Shown piece after piece: positions 46,422-56,634 of a stretch of 64,000 nucleotides of DNA. Under the pieces are notes generated by a model. It was not told the DNA's origin, did no database searches, and saw only the letters and a list, made by a program, of their open reading frames with translations. A program made the position numbers and the translations under genes. The stretch's first letter is position 1, and each line of letters begins with the position of its first letter. Source of the DNA: Apodemus sylvaticus (Eukaryota; Chordata; Mammalia; Rodentia; Muridae); the NCBI RefSeq assembly GCF_947179515.1, contig NC_067487.1, forward strand, positions 46,715,014-46,779,013, read 5' to 3'.

Positions 46422-46699
46422 AGAATGCTTAATGCTCTAGGTTCAGTTCTCAGTACAAGAAAAGGAAGGATTGGCTGCTCAGATGTGGTGTTACCTAGTG
46501 GCCCAAAGTACCTAGCTTTTCCTACATTCTCTCAACCCTACTTCCAATTTGGGTTGTGTGTTTTCTGCAAAAAATACTTCCTCAAGCAACTGAGAAGAGC
46601 CTAGTCTCCCACGGATAGCCAGCAAGGAAATGGGGACTTGAGTCCTTGAGCTGTCAGGAACTCAGTTATGTCACTGATTTGAATGAGGTAGAAAATAGA

Positions 46700-46876
46700 T
46701 TTTCACCTCGAGCCTTCAAACAAGATGCTAGCTGACACGGGAGGTGGTCGGGAAAGAGTCGGCACACTCTCCAGGGAACTCCAATCCCTGAACTACAAAA
46801 CTCTGAGATAATAAACGAGTGATGTTTTAAGCCACTAAGTCTGTCGTAATTTGCTATGCCTCAATAGAAAATGAAC
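46700..46876 (+). mobile_element. MLT1-type LTR 3' end
   Basis: CTGAGATAATAAACGAGTGATG, TTTTAAGCCACTAAGTC and GTAATTTGCTATGCC are the signature MLT1 3' strings. The 5' limit is unclear. Confidence 0.82.
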
Positions 46877-48239
46877 TCACTGCCAAACGTGGTTTGCAGG
46901 GGGGCGGGGTCCTGCAAATGTGGAGGAGCAGACACAGGAGGACAAGGAACGCTCTGAGAACAGATGTCCAATAACCAGACAGACCAGAGTGCAATTGTTT
47001 ATACATCCTATAGCCTAGAGGCACTGGGCATCTATGAATCATTGCGCATATGCTCAATGGCCATAAATGTTTCATCACCTGTAGAGGGAGGTTTTATTTG
47101 TAATGATGAAGGGATGTTAGGAATTTCAGGTAATTATTGTTGATCCTGTTGGAGAATGATTTAGTTAATTGCTGAGTGGCTGGCTATACAGTCTGCTCTC
47201 CCCTCCCCCCTTTTTTCCCAGATGGGTTCTCTCTGTCTGGTGAAGTGTTTGCAATTTAGGAATAGCTACTAAAGGGTAATTGTGGAGAAGATTTGGGCCA
47301 TTCAGAGGTTTGACATCCTGACTAGCAGATCATATTCTCCTCGGGACACTTGGCAAATGGCTTTAGCTACCTACGGCATACACCTGTGATGGCAAATATC
47401 AAGTGACCAAGACATTCAAAAGGGTGCTTAAGGATAAGAAATGGCTAGTCCCAAATGATTGCATATAAAAACCCAAACAGAATCCAGAAGTCTAACCACT
47501 TAGCTTTTAGAAATCCATTATTTCTTCCAGACAGAAGCACTTAGGGGATCAGAACGGCTTATTTCAGTGTACACGTTGAGAAAGCACAGGACAGTGGAGC
47601 TTAGCGCCCAGAATCTTATGATCAAAGATTTGTGAAACTAACAGCTACCGCACAAAGAAGATGTAGCCCTTAGAATGCATTTTTGAGTACTCCTATGAGA
47701 TCACAATCTAATTGTGGTGTAATTGCCAACTGCTGATAATGGTTTTTCTTCCTGCAGTTTGTACTACCCAGGGTCTGTTTCTATTAGTGCTGAAGCTGTA
47801 TTGGTGGCTAGGGTGGCCCAGGACACCACAGCAGCAATAATCAGAAGTAGAAAAGACAGGTCTCCTGAATTCATTTCATATCAGAAGGTGCAGCACTCGA
47901 TTTCCTTGGTAACCAATTAAGCTTAATTGTATTGAATTGTCAGATCTCGTTAATGAAATTCTGTATAGATAGTTTCTGGCATTGTAATGATTACCTGATT
48001 TCAGAGTGAAAAACTGAGTATCAGGAGAGAAATGGGGTTTTATCCTGTTTTTACTGTAGCAACTCTAATCAGGAAAAATAAATAGAACACAATACAAAGG
48101 GATGCTGCCTAATACGAGAAGAAGTAATGAGAGACACAGAATAGGCTTGCAAGATGTAATGAAACAGTCATAGTAGGCCCGGACAAATCACGGATGGTAA
48201 GACAGTCAGGCAGAGCACAGAGATTTGCATTACATCGAT
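46877..48239. other. Unassigned sequence
   Basis: No gene or repeat recognised across about 1.36 kb. Confidence 0.4.
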
Positions 48240-48575
48240 GTGTTAGGCTGGAACTCCTGCTCATCTCCTGCGCAAGCTGGAAAACCCCGTCTGCCTTCCC
48301 CAACTTTGTCCAGAGAAAACTCCCTTGGCACTTGGAGAAAACTCCATGCTAACACATGTGTTTCTGGCAACGTGACCAGGGGCTCGGTTTTGACCCTGTA
48401 CAGACACAACCCCAGCTCCTAGTTCTTGAGTCATTACCCACACCAAGTATGACCTCACTGACCTCCACCCGTGACATTGGTGTGCCCACCTGAGAGCTGC
48501 CTATAAGAAACCTGCTTTATCTACTTTTAATCTGGCCTATATCTGTGTCATGGAGTGGGAGAAAAAAACTTTTAA
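48240..48575 (+). mobile_element. LTR-like element, copy B
   Basis: Uninterrupted relative of 39995-40785, ending CTTTATCTACTTTTAATCTGG then ATATCTGTGTCATGGAGTGG. It supplies the pre-insertion reference for the nested LTR at 40.3 kb. Confidence 0.75.
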
Positions 48576-48579
48576 CAAT

Positions 48580-49011
48580 GTATCACCTTGACAGATTGCT
48601 TATAAATAGCATGATGAGGCTTCTTTTACAATCACAATGGAAAAATAATGGCCCTTCTCTTTTGGCAACTGAAATTACTGTCTAATGATCCCTTTGTTAC
48701 TAACACATGTGACTCTTGTGCTCATACTTCATAAACTATATGAAATGACCAGTCTTCTGGTTAGCAGGGTTAAAAATGGAAGTTGGTCCTAAAGATTTGA
48801 CTAGATTCAAGTTAAACAGATGCAAAAAAGATCAAAGTGACACTATGAAAAAGGAACTGGACACATTCTGCATGCGTGCGCGTGCATGCCTTCTGTAACC
48901 GAATTGGTATGGGCTTCAGAAAAGAAAGGAAGAGTCTTGGTTAAAACACTGAAGAGGCAGAAACAAATCCAACACAAGGTCTTGGATTGGATTTTGGTTA
49001 AAAGGAGAGTT

Positions 49012-49013
<2 letters not shown>
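48580..49013. other. Unassigned sequence
   Basis: Short GCATGCGTGCGCGTGCATGC palindrome-like run at 48870-48889; otherwise nothing recognised. Confidence 0.4.

Positions 49014-49053
<40 letters not shown>
49014..49053. repeat. (AC)n microsatellite
   Basis: Pure AC of about 39 bp. Confidence 0.97.
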
Positions 49054-49056
<3 letters not shown>

Positions 49057-49406
49057 GGTAAATGTGATTGTTTATGGAGTGTTCAAATAAAAGGCAGGGT
49101 CCTCACAGGAAAGAGACGGCAGGGTCACAATAACTCAATCACAAATCATCTAATGAAGAGACTGCGGAGATAGATGGGCAGGACGGAAGAAGCAGTGAGC
49201 TGCTACACATCCGTGGCTTGGCAGAGAAGCCACTGCCTGCCCTTCTGAGAGAGGAAGGAGCAGCCCTTGGGAAAGCAATGAGCTCAGAGTAGCTGTTGAA
49301 AAGGTGCTGCCTAACGAGAGAGAGTGGCAGAGGCCGCCAACGCCATGGCACTGACTGGGTGGGGAGAGGAAGAGAAAAGGCAGCCATTTCCTCCCAGACC
49401 CTCTGC

Positions 49407-49510
49407 TGTATCTGTGGGCACCTCCTAGAGCCCGTGGTCCCTGCTAGTGTATCTGGGGGCACCTCCCAGAGCCCGGGGTCCCTGCTAGTGTGTCTGTGGG
49501 GCACCTCCCA
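49407..49510. repeat. 41-bp minisatellite, 2.5 units
   Basis: Units begin at 49407, 49448 and 49489, sharing GGGCACCTCC and GTCCCTGCTAG. GC-rich. A 151-codon minus frame (49139-49594) crosses it and shows no known domain. Confidence 0.93.
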
Positions 49511-50075
49511 TTGATCGGCTGTAGAGGCCAGCCTCTCCCTCCGATCAGAGCTGAACACTGACCAGTGAAGGAGGCATCTGAGCATCAGAAACAAGGGGAG
49601 TCGAAAGCACAGCTGGGTGTGCAGAATGGATTAGAGAATTATCACTAATTGTCAGGTGGGATGATGGTGCTGTAATTATCAGAGAATGGACGGCTTTAGG
49701 TGTTTTCTAAAATGCATGCTGGAGTGTTAAAGGCTAAAACGCCGGGATGTCTCACATTTGTTTTGAAATGGCTCAGCAGGATATGCCAGTTTAATGAAAT
49801 GATATATACCAATCAAGTATAGAAACCGGTATATTGGGCATTTTCCCTTTACCAATGCCAGTTTTACACATCCAGGCTCCAGTTATGTCGCACATGAAGA
49901 AGTGATTTTTGTCCCTTTTTCCTAAGCCTGCACCTGGCACGCAGTAGATGCCAAAACTTGGCGTTTGTTTATGTCTCGTTCACACAAGCCTTTCTCATGG
50001 ATGTTCATATTTCCTGGATGTTTGAAATAACCTTCTATCACAAGGAAATTTACTACGTGATTTTTTTTTTTAAAG
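49511..50075. other. Unassigned sequence
   Basis: Nothing recognised. Confidence 0.4.
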
Positions 50076-50084
50076 TCAACTAAA

Positions 50085-50253
50085 GCCAGGCAGTGGTGGT
50101 GCACGCCTTTAATCCCAGCACTTGGGAGGCAAAGGCAGGCAGATTTCTGAGTTCAAGGCCAGCCTGGTCTACAGAGTGAGTTCCAGGACAGCCAGGGCTA
50201 TACAGAGAAACCCTGTCTCAAAAAAACAAAAACAACAACAACAACAACAAAAT
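50085..50253 (+). mobile_element. B1 SINE with target duplication
   Basis: Well-preserved full-length B1 ending CCCTGTCTCAAAA with an (AAC)n-rich tail. TCAACTAAA lies at 50076-50084 and 50254-50262. Confidence 0.97.
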
Positions 50254-50411
50254 CAACTAAACATAGAGTAGCAACGGCTAGAGATTGGGAAGGGTATGGG
50301 TAACTGGAGGATGAAAGATGAGGTTATTACAGACCATCTGAATGTGTAGAAACATCAGTCTGAACCTTAGTAATGTGAACGATTTATATCCATTCATAAA
50401 CATGAACAAAT

Positions 50412-50957
50412 CATCGGGGACCCCATGACTGGTCCAATGGTTGGCTGCAAGCACCCACCTCTGAATATGTCAGGCTGGCAGAGCCTCTCAGGACACATCC
50501 ATATCAGGGTCCTGTCAGCATTCACTTGTGGGCATTCACAATAGTGTCTGGGTTTGATGACTGTATATGGGACGGATCCAAAGGCGGCGTAATGCAGGAG
50601 TTAGAGAAAGGACTGAAGGAGCTGAAGGGGTGTGCAACCCCATAGGAAGAACAACAACATCAACCAACTAGAGCTCCCAGGGTCTAAATCACCAACCAAG
50701 GAGCACACATGGAGGGACCCATGGCTCCAGCTGCATTTGTAGCAGAGGATGGCCTTGTCAGGCAGCTATGGGAGGAGAGGTCCTTGGTCCTGTGAAGGTT
50801 CGATGCCTCAGTGTAGGGGAATGCCAGGGTGGGGAGGCAGGAGTGGGTGGGTGGGGGCGCACCTTCATAGAAGCAGGAGGAGGGGGATGGGATAGGGGGT
50901 TTTTGGGGAGTGGGAAATAAACATTTGAAATTTAAATAAATAAAATATCTGATAAAA
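50412..50957 (+). mobile_element. L1 3' end with 5' inversion
   Basis: 50591-50957 is sense L1 3' UTR (GAGTTAGAGAAAGGACTGAAGG, GAACAACAACATCAACCAAC, G-rich block, AATAAA). 50412-50590 is L1 3' UTR in the opposite orientation (GGTTGGCTGCAAGCACCCAC, AATAGTGTCTGGGTTTG). In L1 order the two pieces adjoin at an ATG-containing string, the mark of twin priming. Confidence 0.9.
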
Positions 50958-51465
50958 ATGACCAAGCATAAAAAAAGAAAAATTAAAAAAATGAATAACC
51001 AAGTGAGTAACAGAAAAGAAGTAACTTTCAAAAGAGGGGAAATATAATGATAACGGGAAACAGGAAGTCAGCAGAGGGGGCTCTTTGGTTTGAGAACCAC
51101 TGTTTACCCTTCCCTGTCATTTACCCACCATACACCATTTATCATCTCTGACACAAAAAAGTGGGGTAGCTAGGAGGGTCGGAGGTTGTCAGGTTACCAT
51201 CCTTATTTAAAAAAAAAAATCTGTTGTCAACTCTGTTCACCCATATTTTGGCCTCTTATTGATGAGCCTCTTAAGAATTATTGTATTCCAAGTCTTTAAC
51301 CCTAAGGTTATTAAGATAGATATACACATCTGTACACTCTGTATTACTTCCTATGTCTCTAAACAACACATTCAGGTGGCGCAGGGTGATAGTCATATCT
51401 GAACCTACACATACCCTTTGGTCTTCCACAGTCCTGCTGAGGTGGGCTGCTTGGTGTGGTAAAAA
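50958..51465. other. Unassigned sequence
   Basis: Nothing recognised upstream of the tRNA-like segment. Confidence 0.4.
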
Positions 51466-51541
51466 GCCCAGCTAGCTCAGTCAGTAGAACATGGGACTCT
51501 TAACCTCAAGGTCACGAGTTCGTGCCCCGAGCTGGGTACCA
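51466..51541 (+). tRNA. tRNA-Lys(CTT)-like pseudogene with apparent CCA
   Basis: A near-complete tRNA-Lys. The 7-bp acceptor arm GCCCAGC/GCTGGGT pairs fully with one G-U. The A-box TAGCTCAGTCAG is present and the anticodon CTT lies at 51499-51501. The D, anticodon and T stems carry about four mismatches and the B-box is weak, so function is doubtful. Bases 51538-51541 read A-CCA, as in a mature tRNA; CCA is not genomically encoded in mammals, so this looks reverse-transcribed, with a one in 64 chance of coincidence. Confidence 0.8.
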
Positions 51542-52015
51542 AACTGTAGCATAACCAATTTAAGCTTATCCCTGACTAGCTTACAAATAAATGAGACTCA
51601 GAGACTCAGACTATAAATGAGACTCAGACTACGACTATTTCATTTGGCTTTGACAATTACTTGGTGTAACCCCTAATGTACTCTTCTAACTCCTGGCCTG
51701 GCTACCTCCCCAGTGGTGTATCCCAGATGTTTGCTGCTTCTCCTGGCCATGTGCTCACAGTCCATCTCCCCTCATGGTGGCTTCCTCTTTCTTCCTGCTC
51801 TCTCCCCTTGCCCCTCCCCCCCACCCCCACCCCCCCCACCCCCGTCTCTCTTCCTCTAACTAGACCACTCCAAACCCCCCAACCTCTAATCCTTCCAGTA
51901 ATTGGCTGTAGACAATTTTATTCAGCCAATAGTTTTAAATCAAGGAAGAAGGTTTTCACAACAAAATCTTTTAAATATGACAAGTCATTGGTAGGCTTAG
52001 ACCTTCTGGTATAGA
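51542..52015 (-). mobile_element. Putative LTR-like sequence abutting the tRNA
   Basis: On the minus strand it contains TGAATAAAATTG (polyadenylation-like) and ends GCTACAGTT directly before the complement of the tRNA CCA end. That is the spacing of an LTR and a tRNA-Lys primer binding site. A C-rich run lies at about 51810-51843. I recall similar text as a rodent repeat but cannot name it, and the far boundary is approximate. Confidence 0.5.
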
Positions 52016-52019
52016 ATTT

Positions 52020-52395
52020 ATGATTATGATACATAGCAATAGACCAAACCTCAATCCCTATATGCTATAAAATCCTTGATGGCAAGGCTTCTGTCTTACT
52101 CTATGTACCTTACCGTGGCTCTTAAGGTATGCTGTGATTTGACGTTGGTTTTGTTTCCAGACCTAAATCCGACTGCTCATTACCCAAGAGTCAATATGTG
52201 GGAAATGAATACACGAGGAATGAGAGTTAATAGAAAAGATCTTAGATTTATTCAAATGCTGGCTGGCACTCTGGAAAGATGGTGCTATCGTCAGCTACTT
52301 CCCCTGAAAAATGACCACCTTTGGGAACTCAAGGATGCAAATGGTTTTTTCTTTTTTTATAGGAGAGGAGATGTGTGGGGCGATGGCAGAAAGAG
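52020..52395. other. Unassigned sequence
   Basis: First part of a 132-codon plus frame (52076-52474) that runs into an old LTR. No domain is seen. Confidence 0.4.
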
Positions 52396-52565
52396 TACAC
52401 TGGTTAGCTTTAACTGCCAAGCTGACATAACCTGGAGTCACCTGGGAAGACAGCATTCATGGCGAATTTTCTAGAGCAAGTCGGATGGTGGGTAGATCTG
52501 TGGGGAACCATCTTGGTTGTTAATCTGCGTAGGAAGACCCAGGCAGCTGACTCAGGAGATACTGT
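52396..52565 (+). mobile_element. Old MaLR LTR fragment
   Basis: GGTTAGCTTTAACTGCCAAGC, CTGGAGTCACCTGGGAAGAC and TTGGTTGTTAATCTGCGTAGG follow ORR1/MLT-like order at high divergence. Confidence 0.75.
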
Positions 52566-52711
52566 TCCACAGGTTCAGTCTTGAGCTGGGTAATAGTAAA
52601 GAAAAGAAGCAAGCCAGGAAGCGAGAAGTCCAACGCATGGGCCTCGTTCTGGCCTCCCTGTCATGAGCATTCTATACAAATAATCAAAACTCATGCCACC
52701 CAAACTGTTTC

Positions 52712-52980
52712 CATCCCTGTGTCACAGATGAAGAAAGTTAAGAGAGCGTTAATTGGTCTGAAAATGATTGCTGATCTCCCAGAAAAGATGAGCTGGCTGA
52801 CTGCCAAGTTTCATTGTGGGGTGTGTGTGAGTGGTGGTGTGGTGGGTGTTGGGGGTAGGGGTGGGGGGAGGGGGGAGAGAGGGAACCGAAGTCAGGCCTG
52901 CCTTGCTGCTTCCTTGCTGTCTTGCTCACGGATGGCTGAACTGAGATTCAAACCCAGATAATCTGAGTCCTTTCGCAGGA
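52712..52980 (+). mobile_element. MIR fragments around a GT/G-rich run
   Basis: GTGTCACAGATGAAGAAAG at the left and GAACTGAGATTCAAACCCAG near 52937 are MIR strings. A GTGGTG/GGGG run at 52820-52877 separates them. Confidence 0.7.
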
Positions 52981-53391
52981 GCTGGGGCTTTCCCAGGCAT
53001 AAAAACTGAGCTGGGCTCTCCCACAGCTTTTATTTCAGCTTCCCGATCTTGCAAACAGATCAGCCTGCACTATCCTCAGCTGGTACTATCCTCAGCCACC
53101 AGTGCTAAGCTGAATGGTGTTGTACAAATGTCACCCCATCTTAGGGTCATTGAACTCCAGGTGGTGATCACGCCAAGATGGAGCCAGGGGCTTTTCCAGC
53201 CTTGAAATTTAGAAGCCTCATGGCCAACTGTGTGGCGAATATGTGTCTCCCTTCTGAAGTATGATATCCAGGTCACCGGATTGCCATATGCTGTCTCACG
53301 TGGGGTAACTGGAGACCCACACATCTTCAGTTTTGCTCCTCTCCTGTGAAACCTCTCAGTGAGTGCTTCTCCGTTTGTCATTATGCCAATA

Positions 53392-53492
53392 GCAAACTAA
53401 AGCTTGGAGAAGAACTTGCCAAGGTCACGTAGCCACACGGCCAATGAGTGACATACAAACTCAAGACAGCTGGGTCCAGATCTGGGTCACGC
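53392..53492 (+). mobile_element. MIR core fragment
   Basis: CTTGCCAAGGTCACGTAGCC and the CAGCTGGGTCCAGATCTGGG region match the MIR core. Confidence 0.8.
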
Positions 53493-53494
53493 CT

Positions 53495-54145
53495 GGCGCG
53501 TGTGAGTGTGACTAGGTAGGGTAGCTTTTGTGACCACCCCCGGCTCCCTTATCTTTGCATTTCTCCATAATGTATGGCATATAGAGGTCTGCACATTCAT
53601 CAGCATTGGATATGTGAATGACTGTAATAATGATGAGAAGACACAGAGAGAGAAACCTGGAAGCCACTCGTAAAGCCAGCCCAGCAAATTTTCTACAAAC
53701 ATTACAGGTGCTTTGTAAATAACTGCTGAAGTGTTTTGAATATGAACTAAAATTCAAAACTTATTACGTCTGTCAGTTAAATGAAAGAGCCAATAAATGA
53801 CACATCCTTCTTTTCGATATAGGAAAAGTGGTCCTTTAAGGCGAGGCTTAACAGAGCACATGATCAATGTTAAATCGTGTAACAGACTTCAAGAGCCTTA
53901 AAGGATAGCGATGGATATGGGGTAGCTGGCGCGAGGCTCTCACAATTGATTCTTTAATAGACTATGAAAAACAGTGTTTGGTTAGAGGTAAAGAAGAGAA
54001 AAAGTTGCCAATGGATATAATAAAAATCACAACAAAGAAATAAACACAGAGGATTTGAAGGACAAATGGAGAAGTTTGTTCTGTATTAGAGGATGCAAGG
54101 TTGGAAAGAGTGAGGAATCAGAAAGAAGTACGATTGGAACGTTGC
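53495..54145. other. Unassigned sequence
   Basis: No family recognised; overlapping minus frames at 53487-53757 show no motif. Confidence 0.4.
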
Positions 54146-54196
54146 CTTGGTTACACTTCTGTGCTGTGATAAGACACTGTGACCAAGACAACCTTT

Positions 54197-54353
54197 TTAT
54201 TTTTTTTGGGGGGGGGGGCATGTTTTAAGACAGGTTTTCTCTGTATAGCCCTGGCTGTCCTGGAACTCACTCTGTAGATCAGGCTGGCCTTGAACTCAGA
54301 AATCTGCCTGCCTCTGCCTCCTAAGTGCTGGGCATGTGCCACCAGTGCCTGGC
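54197..54353 (-). mobile_element. B1 SINE, antisense, inside an LTR
   Basis: Reverse B1 with T/G-rich left end. CAAGACAACCTTT (54184-54196) and CAAGGCAACCTTT (54354-54366) flank it, a target duplication with one mismatch. Confidence 0.95.
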
Positions 54354-54483
54354 CAAGGCAACCTTTAAAGCAAATATTTAATTGGGGCTTGCAGACAGTC
54401 TCAGAGAGTGAGTCCATGACTAGCATGGTTGGGACCTGACAGCAGGCAGGTAGATCTAGCAGTAACTGAGAGCTTATCCAAAA

Positions 54484-54726
54484 GTTGGAGAGAGAGGGAG
54501 GGGGGAGAGGGGAGAGGGGAGGGGCAAAGGGAGGGGAGATGGAGAGGAAGAAGAGGAAGGAGGGGGAGAGGGAGAGGGAGAGGGAAAGGGGGAGGAGAGG
54601 AAGGAGAGGGGGAGAGGGAGGCAGAGGGGGAGAAGGAGAGGGAAAGGGAGAGGAACGGGGAGAGGGGAAGGGGGAGAGGAAGGGAGGGAGGGGGAGGGGA
54701 GAGGGATAGGAAGGAGAGGGAGAGAA
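54484..54726. repeat. Purine tract, (GGGGAGA)n-like
   Basis: About 240 bp almost purely A and G on the plus strand, inside an LTR. Overlapping open frames on both strands are compositional. Confidence 0.97.
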
Positions 54727-54888
54727 TCTATATCTGGAATAGGCTTCTGAAACTTCAAAACACACCCCCTAGTGACACACCTCCTCCAACACAGTCACAC
54801 CTCCTAATCCTTCCCCAAACATGTCCACCACAAAGAAATCAAGTGTTGAAATAAATAATTCTATATGGGACATTCTTTTTGATTTGTA

Positions 54889-55064
54889 AAGATTTATTTA
54901 TTATTATATGTCAGTATACTGTAACTGTCTTCAGATACACCAGAAGAGGGCATCGGATCTCATTACGGATAGTTGTGAGCCACTATGTGGTTGCCGGAAT
55001 TTGAACTCAGGACCTTGGGAAGAGCAGTCAGTGCTCTTAACCACTGAGTCATCTCACCGGCCCT
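54889..55064 (-). mobile_element. B2 SINE, antisense, with target duplication
   Basis: Complete B2 complement. TATATGGGACATTCTT (54862-54877) and TATATAGGCCATTCTT (55065-55080) agree at 14 of 16 positions. Confidence 0.95.
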
Positions 55065-55084
55065 TATATAGGCCATTCTTATAT

Positions 55085-55630
55085 AGTCACCAAAGGTCTA
55101 TTATTTGTTTTCAATACAGTGAAGGTAGAATGTAGCACAAGATTGATGGGAGGTAGAAAGACATAATAAAAATACAAAACTCTAAACACGCCTTGCGAAA
55201 ATGAAAGGGATAATGATATTCAGACAGATGGGAAGAAAGACCATTAGTTTATTCATGAACTGTCAGCAACATAGTGGAGGGAGCTGATAAAGAGAAATGC
55301 TCCTCCCACTATCAACACTCAAAACTTTGGAATGAAATATTTATGAGTGCTGGGTAATAATACTGTTAAAAGGAATGGGAGTGGGGGCAAAGCAATCTAT
55401 GTACAAACAAAGAGAACATGGGGGGTCATACTAAAGCATGCCCAAGGATTTAAATACAATATATATAGAGAGATATATAGATTAGATATAGATATAGATA
55501 TATAGATACACTAACTGGAAAATAAAGTTCTAAAAGGAAATGTAATTCCCAATCCAGTGGGAGGATGAAAACAATTCAAATAGAATGAAAGAAACAATAC
55601 CTATTGGCCCATAACAATAGGCACTGTTTA
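55085..55630. other. Unassigned sequence with TAGATA repeat
   Basis: Contains a TAGATA/TATAGA run at about 55455-55512; otherwise nothing recognised. Confidence 0.45.
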
Positions 55631-55631
55631 T

Positions 55632-56006
55632 CTCCCAGTATCCATGGGGAATTCATTCTACGATCTTTTGCAGTTACCCCTTATGGATGCTCAAGTCTTT
55701 TTGTATAAAGTATCCTTGCATATAATCTATATATACAATTTGTGTATAGCCCACACATACCATCCCACATATTTTAGACTATCTCTAGGTTACTTATAAT
55801 ATCCTATGTATTTTTAAATATTTAATTACTTAAATATGTATTCAAGTATTTAAATATTTAAATATTATGTAAATACTTTCATCCCATATTGTTTAGAGAG
55901 TACAAGAACTAAGCCCGTGCATCCTTAGTATGGCTGAGTTTTTCCTGTTAACTTTTATCTACTATTACTTGACTCCATGATGCTAGTTCCACAGATAAAG
56001 ATGACT
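55632..56006 (+). mobile_element. Tigger-like DNA transposon fossil
   Basis: CAGTATCCATGGGGAATTCATTC, GGATGCTCAAGTC, TTGCATATAATCTATA, ATCTCTAGGTTACTTATAAT and a CCACAGATAAAGATGACT end follow the non-autonomous Tigger/MER2-type consensus. Ancient mariner-group relic. Confidence 0.85.
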
Positions 56007-56151
56007 GTAATATAAATGGAGGCCCATTCCGTGTAAGGATGGGAAGGACACGTATCAGTTCTCAGTCATGGTCTGCTCAGAACTTGTGAAAGTAGAGAAG
56101 AGAAGCAAGTGGACCTAGGTTATATATTTCAAAAGGCTTTAACCCTTTCCA

Positions 56152-56225
56152 TGATTCTATCTATCTGTCTGTCTATCTATCTATCCATCTATCTATCTAT
56201 CTATCTATCTACCTACCTATCTATC

Positions 56226-56264
<39 letters not shown>

Positions 56265-56340
56265 GTCTATCCATCATCTATCTATCATCTGTCTATCATT
56301 TATCTATCTATCCATCAATTTGTCTCTGCCTGTCTGTCTG
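56152..56340. repeat. (TCTA)n microsatellite
   Basis: About 190 bp of TCTA/TATC with TCTG and CATC variants. The 92-codon leucine-serine-isoleucine frame across it is not a gene. Confidence 0.97.
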
Positions 56341-56394
56341 TCCAGTGCTTACACACAGCGTCCAAAGGCCGGCCATTGTCTGTCTAACTCCCTG

Positions 56395-56632
56395 TCACGT
56401 TCCACCCAGTTCCTTTAAGGCAGGGTCTCATACTGAACTTGAAGCTTGGCGTTCCAGATAGTCTTCTGGGCAGAAAGCTCCTGGGATCTGTCTTTCTGCT
56501 CCCCCCTCCCCCAATGTTAGGGTTATATGCATAACCCTGCCAGTTTTATGTGTGTGTTAGGGATTCAAATTCAAGTCTTCGTGCTTACAGAACAAAAACG
56601 CTCACCCTCTGAGCCATTTTGTCAGCCTCTGT
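56395..56632 (-). mobile_element. B4 SINE, antisense
   Basis: AAGGCAGGGTCTCATACTGAAC through GGGATTCAAATTCAAGTCTTCG to CCTCTGAGCCATTTTGTCAGCC. The TCTA tract is on its tail side. Confidence 0.83.
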
Positions 56633-56634
56633 AA

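Larger units (their letters stand above)
54147..54840 (-). mobile_element. MaLR-like LTR, antisense, split twice
   Basis: Pieces at 54147-54196, 54354-54484 and 54727-54840 make one antisense LTR (TGTGCTGTGATAAGACACTG, AATATTTAATTGGGGCTTGC, GTGACACACCTCCTCCAAC). A B1 and a purine tract separate the pieces. Confidence 0.88.

Noticed and set aside
49139..49594. 151-codon minus frame
   Set aside because: It is driven by the GC-rich 41-bp minisatellite; the repeated peptide is a by-product.
52076..52474. 132-codon plus frame
   Set aside because: It ends inside an old MaLR LTR fragment and shows no domain or conserved start context.
54151..54765. 204-codon Ser/Pro/Leu-rich minus frame
   Set aside because: It is a read-through of the purine tract, an LTR and an antisense B1.
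56152..56340. CRISPR-like direct repeats
   Set aside because: The periodicity is a 4-bp TCTA microsatellite without unique spacers, and the DNA is mammalian.
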